64,000 nt of DNA from Faecalicatena orotica (GCF_003149245.1 NZ_QGDL01000019.1:41487-105486); one strand, 5' to 3'. Shown: positions 23,737 through 36,594, numbered from the stretch's first letter. The notes: generated from the sequence alone by a model not told the origin. Numbers and translations are program-made.

Positions 23737-26538
23737 ATGAAAGTATCTAATGTAAAAATAAATGGGATTCTAAATCCCTTAGGTTATTTGATGGAGAGCG
23801 TAAACTGTTCATGGAAAGTAGAAGATACGAAAGCTGCGAAACAGAAGAGTGTAAAGATCGAGGCTGCAAAAGACCTGAAGTTTGAAAATATTATCTTTCA
23901 GAAAGAAGGAGAAGCGCTCTGCCAGACCGGAGAAGTTCTGGACTTTGCTCTCGAATCATGCAGAAGATACTTTATACGTGTGACAGTTACTACTGATTTA
24001 GATGAAACAGCAGTCAGTGAGCCGGCCTTTTTTGAGACGGCAAAACTGGATGATGAGTGGACCGGTAAATGGATTACTACAGAAGATGCCGATACCTTCC
24101 ATCCGGTTTTTGTGAAAGAATTTTCGGCAGAAAAGCAGGTATCATCGGCAAGATTATACATATCAGGGCTTGGACTTTTTATAGCTTCGCTCAACGGGAA
24201 AAAGCTCGGGGAAGAGGTGCTGACACCTTATTACAGCAACTACCATGACGAAATCCAGTATATCACGTATGACCTTACAGACCGGTTCGCAGAAGGACAG
24301 ACAAAACATGAACTTAAGGTATCCCTCGGCAACGGGTGGTATAAAGGGAAATTCGGTCTGGCAGGTCAGGCGGAAAACTTCGGCAGCCGTTTTCAGATGA
24401 TTGCTGAGATACACTTAAACTACGAAGACGGAAGCAGCGAAGTCATCGGAACGGACGAATCATGGCTCTATCAGGGAACCGATACACAGCTCAGTGATAT
24501 TTATGATGGGGAAACCATCAACCGCTTGCTGTGGGATGGGAAAGAGAATGAAATGAAACAGGCTGTCCTGGCAAAAGCAGAAGGGACACTTACAGAGCGG
24601 TACAGTCTTCCGGTGATGGAGATGGAAGAATTACGGGTAAAAGACGTAATCCACACACCGGCAGGGGAAACCGTTCTGGACTTCGGGCAGAACTTTGCAG
24701 GGTATGTTTCCTTTCATTCAAAACAGCCCAGAGGGGCAAAGGTAGTGCTGGATTTTGGAGAAATCCTTCAAAACGGCAATTTTTATAATGATAATTACCG
24801 CGCTGCAAAGTCCCAGTTTACCTATATTTCAGACGGGAGAGAAGAGGAGGTAAAGCCGCAGTTTACATATTTTGGATTCCGGTATGTTAGAGTTACCGGA
24901 TGGCAGGGAGAACTTAAGGCAGAAGATTTTACCGGAAAGGCACTTTACTCACAGATGAAAGTGACTGGGAAGATTGAGACAGGGCACACCGGAGTCAATC
25001 AGCTTTTTTCCAATACAATGTGGGGCCAAAAGTCAAATTCCATCGATTTCCCGACAGACTGCCCGCAGAGGGATGAGCGGTTAGGATGGACCGGGGACGT
25101 GCAGGTATTCTCCGGGACGGCCAGCTATAATATGGATACGGCGGCTTTTTATCACAAGTTCCTCCACGACCTTCGGACAGAACAGAAGAAATATGATGGG
25201 ATTGTACCGGGAGTGATTCCGGTACTGGATCCTAACGGACCGATTTTCAGCAGTATATGGGGGGATATCGCGACCTTCCTTCCCACTGTCCTGTATGAGC
25301 ATTTCGGGGATAAGTCAGCTTTAGAGGCTTCTTATCCCATGATGAAGGACTGGGTAGATAAAATCACGAAAGAAGACAAAGCCAGAGGGCAGAAATTCTT
25401 ATATGATTTTGGCAACCAGCTCGGAGACTGGCTGGCGCTGGACGGAAGAACCGAGCAGAGCATGAAGGGCGGCACGGATGAATATTATCTTGGATCCTGC
25501 TATTACGCAATGTCGGTGAAAAAAACAGCGGATGCCGCGGCCATACTGAGGAAGAGTGAGGAGGAAGCATATTACCGTGAACTGTACGGGAAAATTAAAG
25601 AGGCCATTATCCGGGAGTATTACACGGAAACAGGCCGCCTTAGTATTGATACGCAGACCGGCTATATCATTGCACTGTACAGTGGAATCTATAAAGATAA
25701 GAGCCGGGTGGTCGAAGGTTTGAAAAGCAGGCTTTACAAAGACTGCTATAAGCTGAAAGGCGGTTTCGCAGGCGCACCGGTTATGTGCCGGGTATTAGCC
25801 GAGAATGGCCTGGAAGAAGAAGCTTTTTATTTCCTTCTGCAAAAAGGGTATCCGGGATGGATGCACTGTATTGACCTTGGCGCGACTACCGTCTGGGAAC
25901 GCTGGAATTCCGTGTTGGATAACGGGATGATAAGCGGTGTTTTAATGAATTCCTTAAATCACTATTCGTTTGGTTCTATCGTGGAATATCTCTACCGGGA
26001 TGTGGCCGGATTGAAAGCACTGGAACCGGGATTCAAAAAAGCACTGATTACCCCGCTGATGAACCAGAAACTGAAATATATGAAGATGTCCTATGAGTGC
26101 GGATATGGTACTTACCGCGTAGAATGGGAAATCAAAAAGGATGGGAACGTACATGTGGCAGTTGAGGTGCCGTTTGGCTGCAGTGCCGTGGTCGGACTGC
26201 CATTCTATAATGGCGGAACACAGGAAGTTGCGGCAGGTGTTTATGCTTACGATTATAAACCATCCACGGATCTGCGCTGCCTCTATACAAAAAAGACCTT
26301 ATTTAAAGATATGATGCAAAATCCAAAGGCTTTAGAAATCATCGACCGCATTTCCCCGCTTCTGCAGCATTTCCTGAGCAGCGGTGATGAGGAATTCCTG
26401 AATGAAAGCCTGATGACGCTTCAGGGAATGTCGTTCCTTGGATTCTCTGAGGAAGAGATTGAAAAGCTGGCATTGGAACTCACAGCGCTGGACGAAGAGC
26501 AGGAAGAGAGGGGCAGCCGAAATGATAGATTATTATAA
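23737..26538 (+). CDS. Family 78 glycoside hydrolase, alpha-L-rhamnosidase
   Basis: 933 residues without signal peptide, so cytoplasmic. The N-terminal beta domains include FVKEFSAEKQVSSARLYISG (rhamnosidase N-terminal domain). The (alpha/alpha)6 barrel begins near residue 400 and has the GH78 core FPTDCPQRDERLGWTGD (about 437-453) with the catalytic acid/base Glu, followed by GVIPVLDP, GSCYYAMSV and GATTVWERWNS. It would cut terminal alpha-L-rhamnose from imported glycosides such as rutinosides. After the usual C-terminal domain an extra helical segment of about 75 residues extends the protein. The stop overlaps the next gene by 17 bp, indicating coupling. Confidence 0.95.
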   Translation: MKVSNVKINGILNPLGYLMESVNCSWKVEDTKAAKQKSVKIEAAKDLKFENIIFQKEGEALCQTGEVLDFALESCRRYFIRVTVTTDLDETAVSEPAFFETAKLDDEWTGKWITTEDADTFHPVFVKEFSAEKQVSSARLYISGLGLFIASLNGKKLGEEVLTPYYSNYHDEIQYITYDLTDRFAEGQTKHELKVSLGNGWYKGKFGLAGQAENFGSRFQMIAEIHLNYEDGSSEVIGTDESWLYQGTDTQLSDIYDGETINRLLWDGKENEMKQAVLAKAEGTLTERYSLPVMEMEELRVKDVIHTPAGETVLDFGQNFAGYVSFHSKQPRGAKVVLDFGEILQNGNFYNDNYRAAKSQFTYISDGREEEVKPQFTYFGFRYVRVTGWQGELKAEDFTGKALYSQMKVTGKIETGHTGVNQLFSNTMWGQKSNSIDFPTDCPQRDERLGWTGDVQVFSGTASYNMDTAAFYHKFLHDLRTEQKKYDGIVPGVIPVLDPNGPIFSSIWGDIATFLPTVLYEHFGDKSALEASYPMMKDWVDKITKEDKARGQKFLYDFGNQLGDWLALDGRTEQSMKGGTDEYYLGSCYYAMSVKKTADAAAILRKSEEEAYYRELYGKIKEAIIREYYTETGRLSIDTQTGYIIALYSGIYKDKSRVVEGLKSRLYKDCYKLKGGFAGAPVMCRVLAENGLEEEAFYFLLQKGYPGWMHCIDLGATTVWERWNSVLDNGMISGVLMNSLNHYSFGSIVEYLYRDVAGLKALEPGFKKALITPLMNQKLKYMKMSYECGYGTYRVEWEIKKDGNVHVAVEVPFGCSAVVGLPFYNGGTQEVAAGVYAYDYKPSTDLRCLYTKKTLFKDMMQNPKALEIIDRISPLLQHFLSSGDEEFLNESLMTLQGMSFLGFSEEEIEKLALELTALDEEQEERGSRNDRLL

Positions 26539-27366
26539 ACCGGAAAAAATTGACGGCCAGTTGACAGCAATCCGAAGCCGTAGCGGAGAAATCATGTATC
26601 TGATCGAAGGAACTGAAAGGGCGTTCCTCATCGACACCTGTCTTGGCATCAGGGGACTGAAAAAGCTGATAAAAACGCTGACAGAGAAACCTCTGAGCGT
26701 AATCCTGACACACGGTCATGTGGACCATGCTATGGGAGCTCCGGAGTTTGATACGGTGTATATGAATCACAAGGACAAGGAGGTCTGCCGGCAGCACAGT
26801 CCCCTTCAGGAAAGAAGGGGCTATATTGCAGCCAGCATCGGCGGGGAAGAGCCGTGGCTTCTGGATGATGACAATTTTGTACCGCCCATGCCGCCAGATT
26901 ATCACGAATTAAAGGACGGGGCAGTCTTTGAGCTTGGCGGGATTTCCCTTGAAGTCTTCGAACTTGCAGGGCACACAAAAGGCACGATGGTCGTCCTGAT
27001 ACCAGAAAAACGCATTCTGATCACCGGGGATGCCTGCAATACGGCTACGTTTTTATTTGATGAAAATTCTCTTCCGGTAGAAGCATACAGAGAAAACCTC
27101 CTCCGGTTACAGCAGAAACTGGAAGGGCGTTTTGACCGGGTTTTCATGATGCACCACCAGATGGAAGCTTCTAAGGACCTGTTGAAAAATGTGACGGAAG
27201 TCTGCAGTGACATCATGGAAGGGAACGCAGATGACGAAGCGTTTCCTTTCATGGGGAATACCTATTATATTGCCAAAAAAGCCGATAAACAGTTTATCCG
27301 TGCGGACAAGAGAGAAGGAAATATCATCTATAATAAACAGAAAATTTTTAAGGAAGGTCTGGGAAA

Positions 27367-27370
<4 letters not shown>
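26522..27370 (+). CDS. MBL-fold metallo-hydrolase
   Basis: 282 residues from ATG 26522, which lies inside the 3' end of the rhamnosidase gene with AGAGGGG upstream. The metallo-beta-lactamase zinc motif H-x-H-x-D-H is at residues 64-69 (LTHGHVDH). Further ligands lie in LAGHTKGT and ITGDACN, and a late His in MMHHQ. These features place it among glyoxalase II/lactonase-like hydrolases; the substrate is unknown. Placement between the rhamnosidase and a sugar kinase suggests removal of an ester or lactone from the incoming glycoside or its product. Confidence 0.9.
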
Positions 27371-29786
<2,416 letters not shown>

Positions 29787-29846
29787 AACGATTCGGTATA
29801 TCTGGGGTATCATGCGGCATTAGATATTTAGAAAATGTAGCTTCAG

Positions 29847-29878
29847 CGAACCGCGAGAGTCAGATATCCCGCGGTTCG
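29847..29878. terminator. Hairpin between convergent GH1 and response regulator genes
   Basis: CGAACCGCG (29847-29855) and CGCGGTTCG (29870-29878) form a 9-bp perfect stem lying over the end of the minus-strand regulator gene. No clear T-tract on either side, so termination efficiency is uncertain. Confidence 0.45.
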
Positions 29879-31440
29879 TTGAGGAACATTTCCCTGTATT
29901 CTCTGGGAGTCAGCTGAGTAACTTTCTTAAATACAATACTGAAATACTGTGGTTCGTTAAATCCAACGTTATAGGCAACATCCGCTATCTTCCGTTTGGG
30001 ATCCTTCAAGAGTTCAATAGCCTTCTGAATACGGATTTCATTTAGTATGTCAGTAAAGCTCTTTCCTGTCTCCCGGGTAATCATAGAACTAAGATATGAG
30101 GGAGAAAGGTATACGGTCTTTGCAATATCATTAAGAGAGATATTGGTTTGGTAATTTTCTTCGATAAAGACGATTACCTTATCTATTACTGTCTGTTTCG
30201 GACTGAGCTTCAATGCCTGATATTCACTGAGATCCAGTACCAGATTAATAAAGATATCCTTCAGGTCCTGAAGTGTCTGTGCCTTGACTGCCATCTGGAA
30301 GTTACCGTATTTTTCCAGAATCAATGCCAGTTGGCGGGAATCCTCCCGCACCACCTTCTTGATGCATAGGATGGCTACAATGATAAAAGAGCTTTTAATT
30401 AGGCCGATGTTCTGGTGGTACGGGGAAAACAGTTCAAAGAATAAATCGTTGGCCAGCTGCTCCAACAGAAGGCCATTGGACCGCTTGAGCAGGTCTGCGG
30501 TTTTCTGGGCAGAGAGGCTGGGCAGGTTAAAATCGGTAATCTGGCAGATATCCTCTGAATGCGTAGGAAGAAAGAAGTTTAAACTGGAATTCCCAGAGAA
30601 AAACTTTTGCCCCAGTGCCCGCATAGATTGAATGTATCCTTCATGTAACTGAGAAAAACCAGTGAGCAGTTTACTTACCCCCATTGAAACAGGAGTCCGG
30701 AAAAAATCAGCAGTTTTGCGTTGTAAAAGGAGGAATAGTTCCTTTTGGGCAAACATGTTTTCTTCCTTCTGATAATAAGGAAAGATAATAATGAAATATC
30801 CTGAGTCCATTTTGGTAAAAAGGCAGGAATAGTCCTTTAGCATATGGCCGGCAAATATGGAAAGGTTCTCCAGCCTGAGGACGTTATCAGCCGTCTCCTC
30901 TCCATTATCAAAGGCAAGGGTTAAAACCTGATAACAAGATACACGCTGAAACCATGAACTAAGCGGTGTTTCATGGAGATTTTCTGGCTGGAGACGGCCA
31001 GAAAGAAGCCCGCAAAGAAGCTGCTCTTTCTGGATTTCTTGTTTCCTTCCCTCCTGTGTATCTGTAATCCGGCTCACTAAGGAGACAATTGCCTCCTTCA
31101 GTTCGTTATAATTAACCGGCTTCAGCATAAAATAAGCGGCACCAAGGTTAAGAGCATCCTTCGCGTAATCGAAATTACGGTGACCCGTAAGAATGATGAA
31201 CTGCATATCCGGCTGCTTTTCCTTTATGTATTTCACAAAAGTAAGTCCATCAATGCCAGGCATGACAATGTCAGAGATTACAATATCAGGGGGATTCTGA
31301 ATACATATTTCCAGAGCCTCCAGTCCGGATGCGGCTGTTCTGTAAAGCTCGCAGCCAAGCTTGTTCCAAGAGAACGCATTAGCTATGCTGGTGCGGATAC
31401 CGTCTTCATCTTCTACCAGTAATATTTTTATCATCTTCAT
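29860..31440 (-). CDS. YesN-type response regulator with AraC DNA-binding domain
   Basis: 526 residues. The receiver domain (about 1-125) has acidic residues in LLVEDEDG, phosphoacceptor Asp in DIVISDIVMPGIDG and the Lys in FMLKPVNYNELKEAI. A long helical middle region follows, then two C-terminal helix-turn-helix motifs (ISLNDIAKTVYLSPSYLSSM; IADVAYNVGFNEPQYFSIVF). AAGGAAGGG precedes; Met3 is an equally possible start. The 5' end overlaps the kinase gene by about 35 bp. Expected to activate the divergent transporter operon at 33473, probably through the repeats at 33320-33369. Confidence 0.93.
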   Translation of the reverse strand: MKMIKILLVEDEDGIRTSIANAFSWNKLGCELYRTAASGLEALEICIQNPPDIVISDIVMPGIDGLTFVKYIKEKQPDMQFIILTGHRNFDYAKDALNLGAAYFMLKPVNYNELKEAIVSLVSRITDTQEGRKQEIQKEQLLCGLLSGRLQPENLHETPLSSWFQRVSCYQVLTLAFDNGEETADNVLRLENLSIFAGHMLKDYSCLFTKMDSGYFIIIFPYYQKEENMFAQKELFLLLQRKTADFFRTPVSMGVSKLLTGFSQLHEGYIQSMRALGQKFFSGNSSLNFFLPTHSEDICQITDFNLPSLSAQKTADLLKRSNGLLLEQLANDLFFELFSPYHQNIGLIKSSFIIVAILCIKKVVREDSRQLALILEKYGNFQMAVKAQTLQDLKDIFINLVLDLSEYQALKLSPKQTVIDKVIVFIEENYQTNISLNDIAKTVYLSPSYLSSMITRETGKSFTDILNEIRIQKAIELLKDPKRKIADVAYNVGFNEPQYFSIVFKKVTQLTPREYREMFLNEPRDI

Positions 31441-33187
31441 TCCCTTCCTTGATATAAGGTATTTTTAAATATATAGTAGTTCCTTCATTTAACTGACTTT
31501 CAATGGTGAACCCATAAGCATTTCCATAAAGGAGATGAATACGGTCCTGTATATTGTTCAAAGCGATATGGTGGCCGCCTTGAGATGCAGATGGCTGTTT
31601 TATTGTCTGCAGGATACCGCTTCGGATACCGGTTCCATCATCTTGTATAGTAATGTTTAAATCAGGGCCTTCACGCCGGACAGAAAGGCAAACCTGCCCG
31701 GGGGATGGTTTCGGAGCGAGTCCGTGCGTAATAGAATTTTCCAGAAACGGCTGCAGAATCAGTTTTGGAATCCTGCAGTCCAACAATTCTTCCGGTATAT
31801 CTAATATTATACGAATCTTATCGTTATATTTGCACCTGATAATCTTACTGTACTGGCGTATATATTCCACCTCTTCCGCCAGAGTAAAAGTATTCTTGTC
31901 ATCGGAATAGAGATCTGTCTCAAGCATATAACTTAAACTGCCCAGCATATCGCAGACAGGCGTAGCTTCATATTCGTAGGCTTTCCAACTAATCAGCTGC
32001 AGTGTATTGAACAGAAAATGGGGGTTGATCTGTGACTGAAGGGACTTAAGCTGGGCCTCCTGTCTGGCCAGACGGCTTTTGTATACACTGTTAATCAGCA
32101 TATCCAGACGAGAAACCATCTTATTAAAACCCTGGTTAATCTCGGACATCTCCCTGAGGGGACTGGTTTCCGGCAGAGTAATATCCAGCTGTTCCCTTTC
32201 CACCTCCTTCATGGCAGAAACCAGTGCAGTAATCGGTTTAGTAATAAAACTGGAGAAACGAAGTATCAGGAAAATGGATATTCCAAGCAGGCACAGAGCA
32301 ATTCCATAGAATACCCATGCAATCTGGTGAAATGGCTTCAATAGTGTCTGACGGTCCAAAAGAATTACACTTTTCCATTCACCATAGGGAAAATTGGTAT
32401 TAATTCTGGAGAGAGGCCGGAGTATAGCGATACCGGTGTCAGTCCTCTGCACCCCTATATCAGGTTCTAATTCCAAGTCCTTAAGAGAACACCCTAAAAA
32501 TCCGGATTCTGTGGTACAGAGAATCTGCTCATTCTGATCAGTTATGTAAAGTCGGTCAATATCCAGTGTGTTGTAAACATTGAAGCTGTACATAAGAAAG
32601 TCCGTGGAGAGCCGTACAATCATCAGCCCTGTGACCTGATAGTTTTCTTTATTGTAAACTAAGGCGGACAGCTCTAAACAGTCATTTTCAGGATTATAGC
32701 GCAGCCAGTTTACCCGGGTGGGATAGGCCAGCGCCCTCTCATAATAAATGCTGTTAAAAGGATCCGATAGTGTGGTAGGCTTTGTGCCATAGTATACTGA
32801 TTCACCGGTGTCTTTGATATATAAATCCAGCTCCTGCAGATAATATTCATCCAGAGTTTTTGGCTGAAAATATTTTGCCACTGCTGTCTGGTACTGATAT
32901 TGACAGTCTGACTGCGGCTCTTTGTGGGCTAACATAGTCAGGATATCCTCATCGTCCATCACTTCCTGAATTTTAAGGTTAAATTCTTCCAGGGCACTTT
33001 CTACACCTACATTGGCCTGGGCTAAAAAGTTATTGCAATAATACTCTGCCTGATATATATATAGCTGCGTATATAGCGCATAGGGGATTATAAACAATAG
33101 GACAGAGATGATGAGTAGAAATAAAAAACTGAATGCCAAAAGGAAAAACCGTATTCTGAAAGTGACTCTGAACTTTTTTTGATTCAT
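31406..33187 (-). CDS. YesM-type sensor histidine kinase
   Basis: 593 residues from ATG 33187, with GGAGG 11 bp upstream; longer in-frame starts lack a site. The order is: first membrane helix (about 10-35), an extracellular dCache-like sensing domain (about 36-270), a second helix (about 273-297), HAMP, and a His_kinase domain with phosphoacceptor His in QINPHFLFNTLQLISWK. The HATPase domain follows (LQPFLENSITHGLAP, IQDDGTGI). It pairs with the AraC-type regulator downstream and would sense an extracellular sugar, directly or with the solute-binding protein at 33473. Confidence 0.94.
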   Translation of the reverse strand: MNQKKFRVTFRIRFFLLAFSFLFLLIISVLLFIIPYALYTQLYIYQAEYYCNNFLAQANVGVESALEEFNLKIQEVMDDEDILTMLAHKEPQSDCQYQYQTAVAKYFQPKTLDEYYLQELDLYIKDTGESVYYGTKPTTLSDPFNSIYYERALAYPTRVNWLRYNPENDCLELSALVYNKENYQVTGLMIVRLSTDFLMYSFNVYNTLDIDRLYITDQNEQILCTTESGFLGCSLKDLELEPDIGVQRTDTGIAILRPLSRINTNFPYGEWKSVILLDRQTLLKPFHQIAWVFYGIALCLLGISIFLILRFSSFITKPITALVSAMKEVEREQLDITLPETSPLREMSEINQGFNKMVSRLDMLINSVYKSRLARQEAQLKSLQSQINPHFLFNTLQLISWKAYEYEATPVCDMLGSLSYMLETDLYSDDKNTFTLAEEVEYIRQYSKIIRCKYNDKIRIILDIPEELLDCRIPKLILQPFLENSITHGLAPKPSPGQVCLSVRREGPDLNITIQDDGTGIRSGILQTIKQPSASQGGHHIALNNIQDRIHLLYGNAYGFTIESQLNEGTTIYLKIPYIKEGNEDDKNITGRR

Positions 33188-33319
33188 AAACCGCCTGCCT
33201 CCCATCAAATCTATTTTCAGATATATTAAAATGTATTGTATCATATCAGTGAAATAAATTCCATAAAATAAATGAATTTAGCGAAAACAAACGTATAAAT
33301 CTGGAATAATCAGGTAAAT

Positions 33320-33411
33320 TATAAAATTTTACTATTTATCAAGTATCTAAAAATAATATAAAATTTTACCAAAAATTGTAAATGTACTAACTATAAAAGG
33401 AATTTTATAAT
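33320..33411 (+). promoter_or_regulatory. Promoter region of the ABC transporter operon with 13-bp direct repeat
   Basis: TATAAAATTTTAC occurs twice without mismatch (33320-33332 and 33357-33369), 37 bp apart. A TATAAT -10 lies at 33406-33411, with a poor -35 (TGTACT) 17 bp before it. A weak -35 with upstream repeats is expected for a promoter activated by the neighbouring YesN-type regulator. The region is very AT-rich, which lowers the weight of the repeat. Confidence 0.5.
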
Positions 33412-33472
33412 AGGGATATAAGAAAACCGTCAACCATAAAAACTCTTAAAAAGAGGAAGGAGATGTGAGAGT

Positions 33473-34828
33473 ATGAAAAACATGCTTCGCAAAACAATCA
33501 TCATGGTGCTTATTGTGACAATATTAGGTGGCATAACAGCATGTGGAGGTGATTCAGGAAACAGTACAACAGGAGATGATAAGGCAAAGTCCGGTGACAA
33601 AGGTGAGGAAACTACAATCTCCGTTTACTGGGGAAGCCTGGAGGATGATATGCAGCAGGTGTGGTTCGACCATTTTTTCGAACCATTTATGGAGGAACAT
33701 CCCGGGGTGAATATTGATTTCCAATGTCTGCCTGATGTTCAGGAAACTCTGCGCGTACAGCTTGCTGCCGGAGGCGGCCCGGATATTTTTATGTTGGACT
33801 GTTTTGATATTCCGGATTACGTTGAGGCGGGAACTCTGTTAGATCTCAGCAATTATGAAAACCAGTATAAATGGGAGGACCTGATTTATGACTGGGGGCT
33901 GGATGCGGCTACTGTAGAAGGAAAGCTGTACGGTGTTCCTCATTCTTCAGAGGCAACCTCCATGTATTGCAATCTTGACCTTTTAAAAGAACTGGGCTGT
34001 GATGTTCCAAAGACCCGAGCTGAATTTGAGGATGTATGTGAAAAGGCGGCTACCCAGGGATATATCCCGATTGAATATGGTTATTCCGGTGCGAATGAAT
34101 TCCAGCAATGGATTTATGACCATTATTTGGGAAACTATGCAGGAAGAGATAATATAAAGAAACTGTTTACCGGAGAACTTAAATTTACGGATAACGAGAT
34201 TAAAGGGGCGTTTGAACTGCTGAAAAAGGACTGGGATGCCGGCTGGATTAATCAGGGCCAGAGCGGTGCCATTACCAACGATGAGGCTAGAACGTTTTTC
34301 CAGAACGAACAGGCTGTATTCTGCACAGAAGGCACATGGCTTACACTGGAAACTATCTCACCGGGAAGTTTGAAATTTGACTGGGAATGCACGGTATGGC
34401 CTTCGATGAAGGATGGTATTCCGGCATCTGGCTCTGCAGGGATTGGCGCAGTTATGTCAGTGAATGCAAATACAAAACAGGCAGATTTATGTGCGGAACT
34501 GATCAATTATCTATATGAGGATGAGCAGCGGCTTGCTGATGCCATTGCAGCAGGATATCCTACGCTATGCAGAGATGTGGATGAGAACCTGTATCCGGCT
34601 GATATGGCCGATGATATCCGGAAGACTCTGGATTCTCTGGGAGATATCCTGGGGCAGGACACAGTCGGGTATGCACCTTGGTCCTCTTATCCGTCTGATA
34701 CAAATATTTACATGATGAACAATCTGGATAAGGTTTATTACGGGGATTACACGGTAGAACAGTTTTGCGAGGAAGCCCAGAAGGTATTGGACAAGGAGCT
34801 GGCAGAAGGATTTGTATTTGTAGGGTAG
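33473..34828 (+). CDS. ABC transporter sugar-binding lipoprotein (family 1 solute-binding protein)
   Basis: 451 residues with a lipoprotein signal peptide (lipobox GGITAC, lipid on Cys24), a Ser/Gly/Lys linker, and a periplasmic-binding-protein fold of the carbohydrate CUT1 type (ISVYWGSLEDDM, VQLAAGGGPDIFMLD, FFQNEQAVFCTEGTW). AAGGAGATGTGAG precedes the ATG. It heads an operon with two permeases (34847, 35728). No ATPase gene is present, as is common in Firmicutes, where a shared MsmK/UgpC-type ATPase serves many CUT1 systems. The ligand is unknown; downstream enzymes point to a ribosyl compound or pentose. Confidence 0.94.
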   Translation: MKNMLRKTIIMVLIVTILGGITACGGDSGNSTTGDDKAKSGDKGEETTISVYWGSLEDDMQQVWFDHFFEPFMEEHPGVNIDFQCLPDVQETLRVQLAAGGGPDIFMLDCFDIPDYVEAGTLLDLSNYENQYKWEDLIYDWGLDAATVEGKLYGVPHSSEATSMYCNLDLLKELGCDVPKTRAEFEDVCEKAATQGYIPIEYGYSGANEFQQWIYDHYLGNYAGRDNIKKLFTGELKFTDNEIKGAFELLKKDWDAGWINQGQSGAITNDEARTFFQNEQAVFCTEGTWLTLETISPGSLKFDWECTVWPSMKDGIPASGSAGIGAVMSVNANTKQADLCAELINYLYEDEQRLADAIAAGYPTLCRDVDENLYPADMADDIRKTLDSLGDILGQDTVGYAPWSSYPSDTNIYMMNNLDKVYYGDYTVEQFCEEAQKVLDKELAEGFVFVG

Positions 34829-34846
34829 GCTTAAGGGGGGAGAATC

Positions 34847-35731
34847 ATGAAACAATTTGACAGAAGGAAATTAAAGGGAATGGTATTTGTACTGCCAGCG
34901 TTCTTAATCCATGTGGGCATTGTACTGATACCTGCAGTGGGAATGGTCTGGTATTCATTTACTAACTGGAATGGCCTGAAGGCACCTAAGTTTATAGGGC
35001 TTCAGAATTATGTAACTATGCTGTCGGACACCTCCTTTTTCCACGCATTAAAAAATAATTTAATCTGGATGGCGATGTTTCTGGTGATCCCTTTGGCTAT
35101 AGGGCTTATACTGGCGGTGATTTTATCCAACATCAGCAGAGGGCAGATGCTTCTTCGTACCATCTATTTCCTGCCTTATGTTGTAGGGGCGGCTATTGCA
35201 GGCAAGATTTTTGCAACCTTTTACAGCCCTTATTCAGGAATTGCCTCCGTTTTTAAAGCATTGGGCATAGAAAGCCTCAGTAATTTTGCTCCTCTTGGGA
35301 ATGGAAAACTGGCGCTCTATGCAGTGGCTTTTGTGGACAACTGGCATTGGTGGGGATTCGTACTGGTGCTTATGTTCTCAGCACTTCATCAGGTTGACCG
35401 CTCCCTTCTGGAGGCGGCAACTATGGAGGGCGCCGGTCCGTTAAGAAAATTTTTCAGCGTGACAGTTCCTCAGATTAAACCGACAATAATTTCCTACTTT
35501 ACTTTTATTCTTATCGCATCATTTACAACCTTTGACTATGTGTGGATTATGACCCAGGGGGGACCTTCGAACGCTACAGAACTGGTATCCACATGGATTT
35601 ACAGAAAGAGCTTCATATCCTATGAAGTAGGCTATGGATCCGCATTATGCACTACGGTTTGCGGGGGATGTCTGGCTATATATCTGCTCTTTACACTGGT
35701 CCAGAAGTTGAGAAGGAGGGGAGAAGTTTGA
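34847..35731 (+). CDS. ABC transporter permease (MalF/UgpA type)
   Basis: 294 residues with six membrane helices. The conserved cytoplasmic EAA loop reads LEAATMEGAGPLRKFFSVTVPQ, which contacts the ATPase. GGGGGGAG lies before the ATG. The stop overlaps the TTG start of the second permease, so the two are coupled. Together they form the membrane channel for the substrate bound by the lipoprotein at 33473. Confidence 0.95.
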   Translation: MKQFDRRKLKGMVFVLPAFLIHVGIVLIPAVGMVWYSFTNWNGLKAPKFIGLQNYVTMLSDTSFFHALKNNLIWMAMFLVIPLAIGLILAVILSNISRGQMLLRTIYFLPYVVGAAIAGKIFATFYSPYSGIASVFKALGIESLSNFAPLGNGKLALYAVAFVDNWHWWGFVLVLMFSALHQVDRSLLEAATMEGAGPLRKFFSVTVPQIKPTIISYFTFILIASFTTFDYVWIMTQGGPSNATELVSTWIYRKSFISYEVGYGSALCTTVCGGCLAIYLLFTLVQKLRRRGEV

Positions 35732-36558
35732 ATAAAAAGAAAAAACTTGTAAAAATAGTTTCCTACTTAGTCCTGATTATGATTGCGGTAGCACAAATGG
35801 TCCCTTTGTTAGTAATGTTCCTCAACTCTGTCAGGTCTAATGAGGATATAAAAAAGAAGCTGATTGCATTTCCGGAAAGCATACATTTGGAAAATTTTAT
35901 GATAGCCTGGAGGAAAGGAGGGTATCTGCAGGCATATTTGAGTAATCTGGTTATCGGTCTGGCGGCGGCAGTGATTGTACTGACGGTGACGGGACTGGCA
36001 GCTTACGGAATCGTAAAACTGGAAGCATTTGGGAAAAATGCATTCCGTACATATTTTACCGCGGGACTGTCCATACCGGGATTCGCTATCATTGCCACCT
36101 TATTCTTCATGTTCCACAAAATCGGGCTTGTGAATTCCCGTCTGGGAATGATTGTCATCTATACAGCTATTAATATTCCCTTTAACTTCATGTTTGTACA
36201 TGCCTTTTTTCAGGGAATGCCTAAAGAACTGGATGAAGCCGCCAGAATAGACGGAGCAGGAGAGATACAGAATTTTTGGTATAATGTGCTGCCATTGGCG
36301 AAACCCATACTATCTACAGTTATGCTGATCGTATTTGTAAATGTATGGAACGAATTTTTATTTGCTAATACATTCCTGCAGGATGAGAACGTTCGGACAG
36401 TGGCACTCAGGTTCTATAATTTTGTAGGCAAAAATAGCGGTGATCCAGCGTATATCTATGCAGCGGCAGTAATCTCCGTGCTTCCTATCCTCATTATTTA
36501 TATGCTGATGCAGGATACTTTTGTTGAAGGAATGACATCTGGCAGTGTGAAAGGATAA
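35728..36558 (+). CDS. ABC transporter permease (MalG/UgpE type)
   Basis: 276 residues from a TTG at 35728, preceded by AGGAGG 8 bp upstream and overlapping the previous stop. Upstream in-frame ATGs lie deep inside the first permease gene and are improbable. Six helices, with the EAA loop LDEAARIDGAGEIQNFWYNV followed by LPLAKP. It pairs with the permease at 34847. The C-terminal end (FVEGMTSGSVKG) is the typical MalG-family tail. Confidence 0.94.
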   Translation: MNKKKKLVKIVSYLVLIMIAVAQMVPLLVMFLNSVRSNEDIKKKLIAFPESIHLENFMIAWRKGGYLQAYLSNLVIGLAAAVIVLTVTGLAAYGIVKLEAFGKNAFRTYFTAGLSIPGFAIIATLFFMFHKIGLVNSRLGMIVIYTAINIPFNFMFVHAFFQGMPKELDEAARIDGAGEIQNFWYNVLPLAKPILSTVMLIVFVNVWNEFLFANTFLQDENVRTVALRFYNFVGKNSGDPAYIYAAAVISVLPILIIYMLMQDTFVEGMTSGSVKG

Positions 36559-36594
36559 TAGAAACCTAAGTTGTAAAAAGAAAGGATGGTATTT

